NCBI GenBank assembly: GCA_000507305.1
Contig: DF239753.1
Coordinates: forward strand, 205,494 to 269,493
DNA: 64,000 bases
Reading direction: 5' to 3'
Origin: Breviolum minutum Mf 1.05b.01
Lineage: Eukaryota > Sar > Dinophyceae > Suessiales > Symbiodiniaceae
Shown: positions 1-10,139 of the stretch, one piece after another
Layout: each line of letters starts with the position of its first letter
How positions within the stretch are numbered: position 1 is the stretch's first letter
Made by a program: the position numbers and the translations under genes
The notes under the pieces: generated by a model
The model's database searches: none
Seen by the model: the letters and a program-made list of their open reading frames with translations, nothing else
What the model was told of the DNA's origin: nothing

Positions 1-51
1 AACGGTATATTTCACTACTGTACATGAATGGCTGAAATTCATGGGAAAATT

Positions 52-106
52 GCAGGTGTATGTAGGTGTATATATATATATATACCATACATACAGATCC
101 TATGGG
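52..106. repeat. Family G element, partial
   Basis: The right half of a family G inverted repeat is visible: a TA dinucleotide run followed by TATACCATACATACAGATCC and TATGGG. The left half is replaced by TA-repeat sequence. Family G is defined at 59953. Confidence 0.5.
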
Positions 107-107
107 A

Positions 108-200
108 CACCCCCCTGAAAACTAACATGACTAGCTGAAAAATCACCACCTAATTTTTAAGGAGAGAGATAGATACATCTTCATTCAATTTGTTTTTTTT
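108..200. repeat. Family C element, 5' half
   Basis: It starts with the family C terminus ACACCCCCCTGAAAACTAAC and continues into the subfamily interior that reads GATACATCTTCATTC. The matching right terminus is absent, so the element is truncated. Family C is defined at 25760. Confidence 0.5.
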
Positions 201-275
201 CCATTGTCATTCTTTCGTTTTCCGGGGCTGTACAAAAAACCCCGGGGTTACAACCCCCCCTGTTGTTGACCTCAG

Positions 276-345
276 CCACCCTGTGCCTTGGAGGATTGGG
301 TTTTGGATCAACCTTTGACATTGAAACCAGATCTTCATGTCTCAG
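276..345 (+). CDS. candidate short exon, unknown protein
   Basis: Seen: a pyrimidine-rich stretch ending in CTCAG precedes it, one frame stays open across all 70 bases (starting PPCALEDWVLDQPL), and a CAG followed by GTGGG, an acceptable donor, ends it. No family is recognised. A frame this short is expected often by chance, so the splice-site context is the only support. If real, it would be an internal exon of a plus-strand gene whose other candidate exons lie at 1820 and 2896. Confidence 0.2.
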
Positions 346-399
346 GTGGGTTTTTTTGGGGTTGGGTGTCAGGGGTCGAGCGTTTTTGGAGAGTTTTCT

Positions 400-770
400 T
401 GGGGAAAGGATGGAATTGATGAGTTAAAGGTGCATGGTTTGGATGATAGGGATGATAGGGATGGATGTTTTATTTTGATTTTTGATGTTTATTTGTGGTA
501 AGAAATATTGTGGGAACCTGTTCTACCCAGATTTGATTGCAAAACAAAAATGATTACCAGTTTTATGGTGTTCCACCCGGATTTGATTCCAAAGAAATTC
601 CCAAGAAATACGTTTTATAGTCCATAACAATTTTTTTTGCTCCGATAATCCAAAGCTGGTTGAAAACGCACACATCTCTCCATGTTTTCCCATGGGTGTA
701 TCTATATTTTGGGATTTGGGAGGAGTATTTGGCACGATAGAAACAATTGACAAAGAACATTCCAAAAATT
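400..770. other. unannotated non-coding stretch
   Basis: AT-rich sequence with a loose direct repeat of the phrase CCCGGATTTGATTCCAAA near 520 to 600. No element terminus, splice-bounded frame or RNA gene was recognised. Confidence 0.4.
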
Positions 771-773
771 GAT

Positions 774-881
774 TACACTCCGGTAAACTGACGTAGCAAT
801 AGAAAATGGAGCCTGAATGAAGATGTTCCTCCTATTGAAGATGGGATATTCCATCCGGCTATGTTAGTTTATCAGAGGGTA
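774..881. repeat. Family C element (GATGAAGATG subfamily)
   Basis: Left end TACACTCCGGTAAACTGACG and right end CTATGTTAGTTTATCAGAGG are imperfect complements. The interior GAAGATGTTCCTCCTATTGAAG is shared with the copy at 26008, defining a subfamily. Confidence 0.75.
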
Positions 882-899
882 GTTCATCATTTTTTGATG

Positions 900-1080
900 C
901 TTGATGTCTCTTAATTAATGAATCTCCGCTCCGGATGATTGTCGAAGGCTTCGTGGTAACCCTGAGATACATCAAACTCATTTGCGAGGAACCAACGCTG
1001 CCGTAGCAAAACATGTGTGTCTCAAGAATTACCTCCCCGTCCCTCAGAACCACACAGAACTTGGCAAAATCTTATGTGGC
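900..1080 (-). CDS. ambiguous open frame beside a family C element
   Basis: The minus strand is open for about 64 codons, including VVLRDGEVILETHMFCYG. The plus strand is also open over part of the same bases (MIVEGFVVTLRYIKL). No convincing acceptor was found on either strand and no family is recognised, so this may be chance. Confidence 0.1.
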
Positions 1081-1528
1081 CATGGGTCACAACTTGGAAA
1101 TCATCCATTTTGAGGATGAATCATTTTGACACAGACATTGTGACATTGTAAGCCTTTTATAGCCTGAGACCCTTCGAGTTTCGTGGAATTGGGATATAAT
1201 GCAGCAAAAAGTCAAAACCTTTGTAGCAAGGAACCTAAGGTTCTAGGACACCAACGATACCGAGCATAGCGATATATGACTGAAAATAGCTCATTTTCAG
1301 GATTGATATGGTCTAGATATGTCCCAGCTAAGAATTTCCCTTTTCCCGGTCGGTACCTGATTCGGATCGAGTTTCGAGTTTCGGATCTTCATGGGGATAC
1401 CCTCGTTGAAAAACTACGTTTTTTCAGGTAAGATGGTTGCAGGTATAGGTCAGGAAACACCCTCCCCCAATTTGAACAATAAAGGCAGCTGCTTGGTGGT
1501 TGGCTGCTGGGGTGTTTTGGGGTCTTTT
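1080..1528. other. unannotated non-coding stretch
   Basis: No family terminus or bounded frame is recognised. A TTTTTTCAGGTAAG string at about 1421 superposes an acceptor and a donor, but no exon could be fitted around it. Confidence 0.35.
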
Positions 1529-1640
1529 GATGAATTTCCCTGAAACACTAGGAGTTCCAATTTTGCACCTGAAAAAATAGGGCGAAATTGCCCCAAACAT
1601 GAAAGGATCGTCTTCCAACCATCAATTTTCAGGGAGGGTA
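1529..1640. repeat. Family C element
   Basis: The left end TTCCCTGAAACACTAGG and right end CAATTTTCAGGGAGGGTA pair as diverged inverted termini. The interior GCACCTGAAAAAATAGGGCG matches the CACCTGAAAATAGGCC core seen at 4201. Confidence 0.7.
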
Positions 1641-1819
1641 TGTGATATCTCCAAGTCTCCGGAATGAATCAATAAGTCCAAATGATCATCCTGTTCATGT
1701 GCTAAAATCAGTCCAAACACTGTGATTCCTGGAAGGCATTCCAAAAAAACACTTAGAAACTACTGCTAAAGGGAAACTGTGTTAGAAAGAATGGGGTGAC
1801 ATTGTTTGTTCTGATTCAG

Positions 1820-1956
1820 GGGCTTGTAAAAGAAGGCAGCAATGTTTTTTTTGTCATTTAGCAAAAGTAGGTCTCACAGAAAATATGTTCTTGAGCTTTC
1901 CACAAAACAGCGATGATTTTCTTTGGAACGACCATGTATTTCGCCGGCCCAGGGTT
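1820..1956 (+). CDS. candidate exon, unknown protein
   Basis: Seen: TTGTTTGTTCTGATTCAG immediately precedes it and the bases after it are GTATGT followed by a T run, a good donor. One frame is open for the full 137 bases and includes ACKRRQQCFFCHLAKVG and SFPQNSDDFLWNDHVF. Two CxxC-like cysteine pairs are present but too few to name a domain. Inferred internal exon of a plus-strand gene. Chance cannot be excluded. Confidence 0.22.
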
Positions 1957-2310
1957 GTATGTTTTTTTTTGTACTAGGGTGTCCATGGAAGTTAGTAACT
2001 AGTTAGTAAGTGAGCAACTAGGGGACTTAGAACCTATCTTATCTTATATATATAAGGGGTCATACTCCATTTACTAAGTACCAGCCGGACATCCATACCG
2101 TATGGCTAAATCTGACTTTTTGTTCAGATTTCGCCAGGAAATCGGATCTTGCATTCTGATGAGATTGAACCTTGGCATATTCAGAGCTGTGAGTGTACGG
2201 CTCCGATATGGACGGCAAAGGTTGAAAAAAAGGGGGACCGTGTTTTATGGATGGTCAAACTTATTAAAGGTTATGGTTTCCCTTAATAAGGCCTTATTAA
2301 ACCCTTATTT

Positions 2311-2422
2311 CTGGGGGTGGTGGTTTCAAAGATTTTTTATTTTTCCCCCGATCCCTGCAAAAATGATTCAATTATGACTTGCGCATATTTTTCAAATGGG
2401 TTGGTGAGCAACCACCAACTAT
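2311..2422. repeat. Family A element inside a family D/F-like remnant
   Basis: Left end GGTGGTGGTTTCAAAG, core TTTTCAAATGGGTTGGTGAGC and right end CAACCACCAACTA match family A. Bases 2275 to 2310 (TTTCCCTTAATAAGGCCTTA) are the centre of a family D/F element, so A appears to have landed in an older element. Confidence 0.75.
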
Positions 2423-2895
2423 GCAAAAGCTGGCAGAATTGAAGACAGCTTTTCCGTCAAAATACTGCCAACCCAACAATTCCGTTTCAGCATACACCAG
2501 GAGGGAATAGTACTGCTGGCGAGATCCATGTTTCACATTCCACCCTTTTGCCAAAGCTACTCTTGATGCAGTTTTTACAGGTTAAAACTTTCCCTGAATT
2601 GTTGAACTAACGGGTGAACTCTGAATTTGGGGATAGGATTTGTTTTTTGAATATTATATAACATATGATATGGATATTTAAACCATCAAAAAGCAAATGT
2701 TGCAGTGTTTAAATTTCAGGAATTTCTTCCTATTTATTATAGGTCCAATTTCTTAGGAAGTTGATGTTCACCCCGAGATTTATGGAAGATTCTTTGAAGT
2801 TATTTTGACCTGCGCAGAATATGATGGTTTCCAAGTTCGGAATCTGCTTTTCCAGGGGTGTATGTATTTTCAGGTTCTTTTGCTGTTAATTTCAG

Positions 2896-3027
2896 GGGAG
2901 GGCATGGCAGCACCAGACGGAAAAGCTGGTTGAAACTTGGAACTCACCCCACCCAGTTATCGTCGAGGAGTTGAACGCCCGCTTCAAGCTTCGTTGCGTT
3001 TCCATGCGCAGCAACAGCAAACGATGA
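2896..3027 (+). CDS. candidate exon ending in a stop, unknown protein
   Basis: Seen: GCTGTTAATTTCAG precedes it. From the base after AG a single frame is open for 43 codons, including TEKLVETWNSPHPVIVEELN, and ends at TGA, followed closely by AGGTCGAC. It could be a terminal exon, or an internal exon with a donor just before the stop. No family is recognised. It carries no ATG, so it would be missed by a start-to-stop search. Confidence 0.22.
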   Translation, partial: GRAWQHQTEKLVETWNSPHPVIVEELNARFKLRCVSMRSNSKR

Positions 3028-3149
3028 GGTCGACCGGGCAAATTCCTAACCAAACTGCCCGCCGGAGTAAGTAGTCTAAAGTCCCCTTAAGATGGTGGTG
3101 AAAAGTAAGGGAAATCCTCCCCCAAAAATCCCCAAGAAAAAATGCAGGT

Positions 3150-3254
3150 TACATCCCACAAAACTAACATGGAACCTGAAAATGAACCCCTGGAAGAGGA
3201 GATTCCGATTAGAAACCATCATTTTCAGGTTCCATGTTAGTTTTCGGAGGGGTA
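3150..3254. repeat. Family C element (TGGAACCTGAAAA subfamily)
   Basis: Ends TACATCCCACAAAACTAACA and TTAGTTTTCGGAGGGGTA. The interior CCCCTGGAAGAGGAGATTCCGA matches copies at 24429 and 25760. Confidence 0.8.
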
Positions 3255-3817
3255 GTTTTTTTTTTTTGTCTTTTTAGGGTTTTGGTGGGAGGGTCGACCT
3301 CGAGGGAAATCAGCATCAAGAAAAGCGAGTGACTGGCCTGGGAATTACATCGTCCAAATCACCGGCAGTTTTTTTCCACATCTTCTAATATGTTTTTTTA
3401 AACATACAACTAGATGAAATCAACATAATTAAAATCCACAAATCCATGGAAGGAAGTTTTTCATGACTTCAACAGTGTCTTTAAAATGGATCGATTTTTT
3501 GATGTTTTAAGAGTTGTTTGAGTGGAACAAACATCCATGGATTTTTTTTAAACAATTTCCAGAACTTGGTCCCCCCCAAAAAAGATAGAGCCAGTAACTT
3601 GGATGTCCAAGAGGACGGAAGTGGATGGATCCAAGGTGCACGGATCAGTGGGAAGTTATAACCCGCCAATATATCCCATGTTACAAGTAGGTGAAAGAAC
3701 TCATTGATCCTAAGCATGAATCCTAAATTCCTAGCACATCCTAGTAAACCACTCCCTTTCACTGAAGATATTTTTTAAAGGTCCCTTCAACTTGAATCCC
3801 CAAAGATTCGCGGTTGT

Positions 3818-3911
3818 AGAATCCAGGGATCTACCCTTCCCCTAGATTGGGGAACCTTAGGGAACATGAGGGAAGATTAGGGGAATCACCACCCCCCCTT
3901 TAAAGAATCCT
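3818..3911. repeat. Family L element
   Basis: It shares the string GGGGAACCTTAGGGAA, then GATTAGGGGAATCACC and a terminal AAGAATCCTA, with copies at 28516 (reverse), 32551 (reverse) and 50077. Confidence 0.6.
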
Positions 3912-3932
3912 ATTATTATTAGCCAGCGAGTT

Positions 3933-4010
3933 TACCCCTGAAAAATGGGATGCTTGGAAGACGATCCTTTCCATTGGGATGCGGCGAACTGTTCAACTTC
4001 AGGGAGGGTC
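3933..4010. repeat. Family C element, truncated
   Basis: The core CCCCTGAAAAATGGGATGCT, the phrase GCGAACTGTTCAA and the right terminus TTCAGGGAGGGT are present. The outer left terminus is missing. Confidence 0.5.
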
Positions 4011-4200
4011 ATTTTCAGTCACGAAATTATGGGGAAGCATCGTCTCCCAAACGATTTTTTCAAGGTCTATATTAGTTTTTTGAAGTGGCAACATGACCGT
4101 TTTTTGTTGCAGGAAAATTTCCCCTAGAATGACGTTGAACAATTTCGATTCAGTTGCCGCCGGCTGTATTTTTTTGTTTTTTTAAAACAGCAGCTGTATA

Positions 4201-4305
4201 TACACTCCCTGAAACTAACATAGCACCTGAAAATAGGCCATCCCAAAAGGAAACTAGTATTCCAACCATCCATTTTCAGGGGCTATGTTAGTTTCAGGGA
4301 AGGTA
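4201..4305. repeat. Family C element (CACCTGAAAATAGG subfamily)
   Basis: A well-preserved copy: TACACTCCCTGAAACTAACA at the left pairs with TGTTAGTTTCAGGGAAGGTA at the right. The inner arms ATAGCACCTGAAAATAGG and CCATTTTCAGGGGCTAT also pair. Confidence 0.9.
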
Positions 4306-4654
4306 GTTGTTGGCAAGTCAATTGGTAGGTTGGAACATTCAGCCTGTGTTTTGTAGATAGCGCTTGTTTTATGGGCTTGAGAAAGACAAGAATCAACATG
4401 ATGATAATTGATGATCATATTAGTAATGATAATAACAGGAACCTTATGATCATGACAATGTATTAATTTTGGACCAGTGTCGAACATCTAATTTTCTGAC
4501 AGCATTTTGAACTTGAAACAAAACATGAGATTACCAGATCTGAACACGAACAAAAAGCGACCTATTTCAGAACAAATGCTACATTCAGGCCGCCAAAATT
4601 GTATGTCCCCCGTAGGAGTACCGGCTTAAACCAGGCCTATATATTGCATCAAGA

Positions 4655-4965
4655 TATTTATCCGCATATAGCAATCAGACATACATACGCATATATGTAA
4701 CCACACACATATATTCCCATCTATATATATATATGACGGTAAATATACGTACACACTTGCATATATATATATATATACAGAGATATTATTTATATTTCAA
4801 AAAACAATTTGTATGCATACACAGCCACCTGTATATAGACACGTATATTTATCCACTTGTGTGTATTTGTAGCCAAATATGTAAGACTGTACATACATTA
4901 CCACATAGATTTACCTGTATATATAGCCACGTATATCTATATATATATATGCCCATAAATAACTG
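4655..4965. repeat. AT-rich low-complexity tract
   Basis: Repeated TATATATATA runs alternate with ACACATATAT and ACATACATAC phrases. It looks like a cluster of dinucleotide and tetranucleotide microsatellites with no coding signal. Confidence 0.8.
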
Positions 4966-5083
4966 TGTACCTTGCCCCCACGCTGGCCTTTTTTTCTCCA
5001 GGTGGCGCACGCCACGTTTCACCGTTCGAGGACAGCTGCTGTGGGCCTTGCCATTTATTTGTTTGGGTGGCCTTTGCCTCACA

Positions 5084-5188
5084 TACTGTTGATGGAAGAA
5101 ATCCTGCACCACTTGGGATGTATAAAACCCAGTAAAAAAAGGAAGATTTATAATATCAACTGGTGCAGGATTTCATCCATCAACAGTA
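5084..5188. repeat. Family B element
   Basis: Left terminus TACTGTTGATGGAAGAAATC and right terminus GATTTCATCCATCAACAGTA are inverted. Here the inversion extends inward through TCCTGCACCA and TGGTGCAGGA, giving the best-conserved stem of the family. Confidence 0.88.
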
Positions 5189-5339
5189 GGACCAACAAAA
5201 CCGAAAAGTTGTGTGCTTGTTTCTTCTTAGCACAGACAAAAATGCCGACAAGTGCACAGTTATCTGATTGTGACTTGCCCATCTCAATTCAACGTGTGAA
5301 CATTCGGGTTCGTGGTTTCCATCTTGTTTTTTCTGAACA

Positions 5340-5450
5340 TACACCCTCGAATATTAACGAATGTCCACTCAAAAGGGAGCATTTTGAAAGGAATTGAATC
5401 ATCTTCCAACCATCAATTTTGAGGGGATATACAGGTTAGTTCTCGGAGAA
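5340..5450. repeat. Family C element, diverged
   Basis: The core CATCTTCCAACCATCAATTT and a rough right terminus GGTTAGTTCTCGGAGAAGTA are recognisable. The left terminus is poorly preserved. Confidence 0.45.
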
Positions 5451-5785
5451 GTATTTTTCTGAGATGTCTTGATGTTTTTTTTTTTTGTGATGTTTTTTGA
5501 AAAGGGCCAGTTCGTGTTCTTTTTTTGAAAGATGTTGAAGCATGATAGATTGACATATAAAGATGGGGTAAGGGAGTAGACAGGTGGATTGGATGACGTT
5601 TAAATGAGCTAAAGCTTTAGGGGAACAAAACTTTCCTCTATGAAAAAGGGAACATGATGGCCAGTTTATTTTGGAATCCCAATAAACCAATCAATCTAAC
5701 AGTATAAGATACCCCGAAAAAAAAAAACCTAACATGACTTTCCGGAAAATCACCTAGTTTTTCATAGGGGATACATCTTCAAAAC

Positions 5786-5942
5786 TCATGGGAATCTAAG
5801 GTGCCCCCCCAAAGCTACTCCCTCCAATAAATAAGGCCTTATTAATGGACTATTAACCATTGGTTTCCGTTAATAAGGCCTTATTAGGGCCTTATTTCTT
5901 GGGGGGGGGTAGCTTTGGGGGGGGTACCTTAGATTCCCATGA
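5786..5942. repeat. Family F element (nearly palindromic)
   Basis: TCATGGGAATCTAAGG at the left is matched by CCTTAGATTCCCATGA at the right. CCCCCAAAGCTAC pairs with GTAGCTTTGGGGG, and the centre repeats AATAAGGCCTTATTA. The whole element could fold as one long hairpin. This copy defines family F; others lie at 32358 and 62829. Confidence 0.92.
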
Positions 5943-6135
5943 AAAACCATACCTCCTTGTTTTTCCATGAGTCATTTTTTAGTAGAAACGTTGGAGGCTG
6001 GACCGAGGTATTAACAAAAGGTTGCTCAATTTCTAGAGGCCCATGGTTTTCCGTGGTGTCTTGAAATCCAACCCTCCCTGGAAATCTTCGGAGATTTCCA
6101 CGGGGGGGGGCTTTGGTTGGCGATACTTCGGAAAA

Positions 6136-6240
6136 CTAGGTGGTGGCAGCTCAAATATTTTTTATCATTTTCACCCGGATCCCTGGCGAGATGATCCGAT
6201 TTGACTCATATTTTTCAGGTGGGTTGAAACCACCAACTAG
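6136..6240. repeat. Family A element
   Basis: Left end CTAGGTGGTGGCAGCTCAAA and right end TTGAAACCACCAACTAG. AAAA flanks both sides, consistent with a four-base target duplication. The core ATGATCCGATTTGACTCATA is typical of the family. Confidence 0.9.
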
Positions 6241-6400
6241 AAAAGAGTTTTAGCAGAAGTGACCTTTGGTCTGTACTTGGTGTCCGTGAAATAAAAACCT
6301 GATTTTCCATAGCCTCCAAAAAAACGATCACATATCCCACGGAAAAGGAGAATCACCGACTCAAAGTTGCCTTTTGATGGGGATATATTAGTTCCTACGA

Positions 6401-6494
6401 GGATCATCCCAGGACGTGGATATGTGGTTAATAACCATGGTTATCATTGTTGTCCCCTAAGGATCGGGTTGTCAAACACCCCTTCCACATGGCC
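6401..6494 (+). repeat. Family K repeat
   Basis: GGATCATCCCAGGACGTGGA, then GTGGTTAATAACCATGG and CCTTCCACATGGCC are shared with 20669, and in reverse with 55841. Terminal repeats are not clear. Confidence 0.55.
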
Positions 6495-6637
6495 TCTTTA
6501 CTTTGAAAAGAATTCCAATGATTGTAAATTTGCAGTCTATGGTTTGGATGGGGAAGGCTAGTTGGGGTTTCACAGCGTTGTTTGGGAATGAAACTGTACA
6601 CTGCCCTTGATGATTTTGAGCGTCGGCGAAAATTTTC

Positions 6638-6900
6638 ATGGCTGGTCAACAACCTATCTCCCCCTAACGTACCCCCTCCCCAGAAATAAGAGTTTACTAG
6701 CCGGCCTTATTAAGGGAAACCCTACGGTTTTCACAAGCCCGGACTCTTGATGGAAGAAATCCCAAACAACCACCTGGGAAATAAAAACCTTGTACAAAAT
6801 TTGGTGTAAACTACCTTTCCCTCAACTGGTGACCGCCGGATTTCTGAGCTATCAACAGGATCATAAGGCCGGCTATTTCTGGGGGGGGGGGGGACCATGA
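6638..6900. repeat. Family D element interrupted by a family B copy
   Basis: Left part CATGGCTGGTCAACAACC, CAGAAATAAGAGTTTACTAG and CCTTATTAAGGGAAACC. Right part TCATAAGGCCGGCTATTTCT followed by a G run and CATG. The family B copy at 6742 to 6860 sits between them. Confidence 0.85.
6742..6860. repeat. Family B element nested in family D
   Basis: Left end ACTCTTGATGGAAGAAATCC, right end CCGGATTTCTGAGCTATCAA then CAG. The flanking bases GA are repeated on both sides, in place of the usual TA. Confidence 0.85.
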
Positions 6901-7480
6901 AATTTGGAAATTTGAGGACCCTTTGCCAAAGAGCTGCTGGGTGAGAGAGTTGCCAAGGAGTTTGGAAACTTTGGACAGAAAATCAGGATTCTGCAGCAGT
7001 TGATCCCATGTTGAAGCCCCACACCAAAAAAAAACGATGTTTTTTGGGTTTCCTTAGGAATTGTTCAGTTGGAAAATCCATGATATTTTTTTTTGGTTAT
7101 GTTGATTCCAGCAGAAGGGTGCATTGCAAAAAGGTGTTTTGTGAAGCGATATGCCGGAAATCAAGGTGAAAAATCCCTCAACATTGGACTTGAGGTTGGG
7201 CCCAATGAAGACCCTTCACTTTTTTTAAATACACCCCTTTTCCATGTTTTGTTCCTCCTATTTATTTATTATTTTAGTTATGTTTTTTTTTTGAAGTCTA
7301 TTTATCTTGAGTTGGATTTTTTGTTGGGGAGGTTGATTCTAGCTTCCTGAGATCTTTGTAGACACCTCCAAAACAATCCCAAGACTTTTCCAATCAACGA
7401 AGTTGGAGAGACTGTGGAGATGCCATAAGGCAAAAAAACTCCTGGGCCAGCGTGAGCCCCCCTTAGAAACAATCACCAGA

Positions 7481-7645
7481 TGAGCAATGGAAAAAAGGGC
7501 ACCTGGTCACCTGGTTGTTTAGGGATTTTCTAGGGGATGACAAACTACCCAGTTATGTGGGGATTATTTCATAAACCACTATAAGGGTCTCTATTGAAGA
7601 ACCAGGATTCAATGAAAAGTAAGGCCGGGTTTGTTTCGTGGCTCA
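7481..7645. repeat. Family E element
   Basis: Outer ends TGAGCAATGGAAAAAAGGGC and TTTGTTTCGTGGCTCA are imperfect inverted repeats. Inner arms CCTGGTTGTTTAGGG and AGAACCAGG also pair. The conserved centre is AACTACCCAGTTATGTGGGG. Confidence 0.88.
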
Positions 7646-7802
7646 GATGTCGTATCAACATTTTGCTGCCCCTTTCTGGATCATGAATCAAAATATCAGT
7701 TATCCAACAGTGAACTTCTATTAAACAAAAATCGTTTTCTTGGTTGTGATCTTTGAAATTGATTTCTCAAATGTGTTTCGATTCATTCTTTGTTTTTCTT
7801 AG

Positions 7803-7882
7803 GGAAAACATGTGAAGAGTTTCTGATATATACAAAAACTCCTTGGCAAGTCGACAAAAGCGCGGAGAACATGCCAAGTCTG
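7803..7882 (+). CDS. candidate short exon, unknown protein
   Basis: Seen: CATTCTTTGTTTTTCTTAG precedes it and GTGTGA follows it. One frame is open throughout and includes TCEEFLIYTKTPWQVDKSAE. No family is recognised. Only the splice context and the composition support it. Confidence 0.2.
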
Positions 7883-8481
7883 GTGTGAATTTTCAAGCTT
7901 CCAGAAGCGTCTTGCCGCGTGCTCCACGTGTTTTATTTTACTTTTTTCGCCAGTTGCTGGAATCAACTGATGGGAAATTGGTGATTTGGGTGAGTGGTTT
8001 GGGATTCTAGGGGGTACCCGTAAGTGACAATCCCTTTCATAAGGGGATCCTAGGAATCCAAACCACCGGGCCCCAAACCAACAAATTAACCAATAGTTGA
8101 GAAGACAAGTAAAGTGTTTTTTTTTGGTTGTTTGCCCTGAGATTCCAACCACCATGAAAACAATGCGTGTTAATATAACCACCATTGCTTACCTAAGGGT
8201 TTTAATCATCGAAATTGGGTCAACCATTATTTTAATGGTGGTGGAAGCCCAGGGTTTGCATTGTTAGAGTTCCCCCTAAAAAAACGCCTCCACCTGGGGT
8301 TTCCTTGGCGATTCTGAGTTTGCAGATTCTCCCCGTTTGGGTAATCCCTATGTTTGGTAGGAACATTTCCCCCCCAAGACGGAGGGAGGAGGATTGCTAT
8401 TTAAGCTCCTTCCATTTTCGACGTGGGTTCGCCACTGTAAACTTGTAGAATCAAGAATCAAGTTTCCGAGATAATATTCAT

Positions 8482-8616
8482 TATGGCTGGTCCGACCTAC
8501 CCCCCCTAACGTTCCCCCCCGCAGAAATACTGTAAGGGTTTAATCATCCCTGTAAAAGGCCTTATTTCTGGGGGGGCGTACGTTGGCCTGGGGAGGGGTT
8601 TGGTTGACTAGCCATG
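8482..8616. repeat. Family D element
   Basis: ATGGCTGGTCCGACCTACCC at the left pairs with GGTTTGGTTGACTAGCCAT at the right. The inner arms are CTAACGTTCCCCCCCGCAGA and TTTCTGGGGGGGCGTACGTT. This is the cleanest uninterrupted copy of family D. Confidence 0.9.
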
Positions 8617-8714
8617 ACTTCAGCTATGGTGATCCGAGTACGACGTTGGACGCGCGAGTCGAGAGCTTTTGAAGCTGTCGTATTTTTTTCAACGAGCCTC
8701 ATACGAATGATCTC

Positions 8715-9207
8715 ACCGGATGCTGCCTGAGAAAATTCATGCAAAATACGATAGCATAAACAAATTTATACCAGAAACACAAGTCTTTTTGAAAAACACG
8801 GGTTCTTCTTGTGGATATGGGTTTAATGAATGAATTTGGGGCTGCTTCACTAAACATTGGATCCGACCCTTGTTGGTGGTATGGAATGGGCAGCTTGAGT
8901 CCTGGTGAGCAGCTTTGTGAATACAAACGGCCGTGCCGATGGTGAGGGGGTGTTTGATGATCATGGGATGGCGGGCCCCGGCCCGCTGTGAATACCCCGC
9001 TGTTGGATCCCTTTCTAAGGGCGATATATCCAATAGATACCCACTATAGAAGGTGAAGGTGATTATATGGGGTTGATTATTAAGGGACCCTCCATCCCCA
9101 AGGGGTTTCCCCACCATTTGCCCTATGAAAGAACGACATGATTCTCTAGCGACGTCAGCTGCTGGCAGGCACCTGACAAGAGGTAGCTGTGACTGGGAAA
9201 TCCCCAT
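8715..9207. other. overlapping open frames on both strands
   Basis: The minus strand is open for 156 codons from 9207 to 8737. The plus strand is open for about 43 codons from about 8715 and includes INKFIPETQVFLKNTG. Neither matches a known family by eye and both lengths are within chance, so no gene is called. Confidence 0.15.
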
Positions 9208-9254
9208 TTTTTGAGGATTTTCAGGTTGCTGAAAGATTTATCATTTGGCCAGAT

Positions 9255-9410
9255 TGAGCAATGAAAAAAGGGCCCCTGGTTGGTTGGGGTATTTTTGGGG
9301 ATCAAATACTACCCAGTTATATAGGGATTATTTCATAAACCATTGTAAGGATCCTTATTAACCAACCAGTATAATGGAAAGTAGTAAGTTTTTTTTTTTT
9401 CGTGGCCCAG
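9255..9410. repeat. Family E element
   Basis: TGAGCAATGAAAAAAGGGCC at the left and TTTCGTGGCCCA at the right. The inner arms CCTGGTTGGTTGGGG and TTAACCAACCAG are well kept. The centre TATAGGGATTATTTCATAAA matches 7481. Confidence 0.9.
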
Positions 9411-9565
9411 ATGATTATCTTGATTGTTGTTACCACGACCTGGCGATTCTGCGAACGTGTGCTTTTTTGGGATCATATTATAAGTGACCTTTTCAAAGGT
9501 TGCTGGTGACCTCCAACTAAATGATGATTTTGAGTCACTTTGAATCACCTGGTTCTTATAGATAT

Positions 9566-9700
9566 GTACCTGGAACCTGAAACATCCATTTAGAAATGGT
9601 TGTTTCAATTGGATGATGAACCAAATCATTCCATTAAAACATGGTTGGAAAGTCACCAAACATCCATTTTTTTCAACTGGTTGTTTAGGGTACCAGGTAT
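9566..9700. repeat. Family J element
   Basis: TACCTGG at the left pairs with CCAGGTA at the right. It shares GGTTGTTTCAATTGGATGAT and GTCACCAAACATCCAT with the copy at 39889. Confidence 0.65.
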
Positions 9701-9951
9701 ATATATAGATATACATTTCATTCCAAACACTTTCACATCTTCCAGCATCTCTGGGCGAAAAGCCACATCAACCCACCCATCCAAAACGAAAAGGTATGTT
9801 TTTTTTTTTTTCGATTGTGCTTTGATAGGTCGAAAAATCCTTCCAAAAGTCAAGGCTATTCAAGGTTTTGTGACAGTGAATTTTGGGGGCGAACCGAACG
9901 TCATGGATTTTTCCTTCCAAAAATCAGGGTAGCCTTAAAAAATGGGTACCT

Positions 9952-10044
9952 GGGTGGTGGTTTCAGATATTTTTTATTTTCACCCCTATTTGGGGAAGAT
10001 TCCCATTTTGACTCATATTTTTCAAAGGGGCTGAAACCACCAAA
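9952..10044. repeat. Family A element
   Basis: Left GGTGGTGGTTTCAGATATT, core CACCCCTATTTGGGGAAGAT and right CTGAAACCACCAAATA. The terminal CTAG is lost. Confidence 0.82.
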
Positions 10045-10139
10045 TATTGTACACCTTGCCAGATATTCAATTTTTGTTGCAAAAAAAGCGCCTTCCACAA
10101 CCACTGGCAATTTCGACCGTCTTCGTCGTGGTTTTATTT

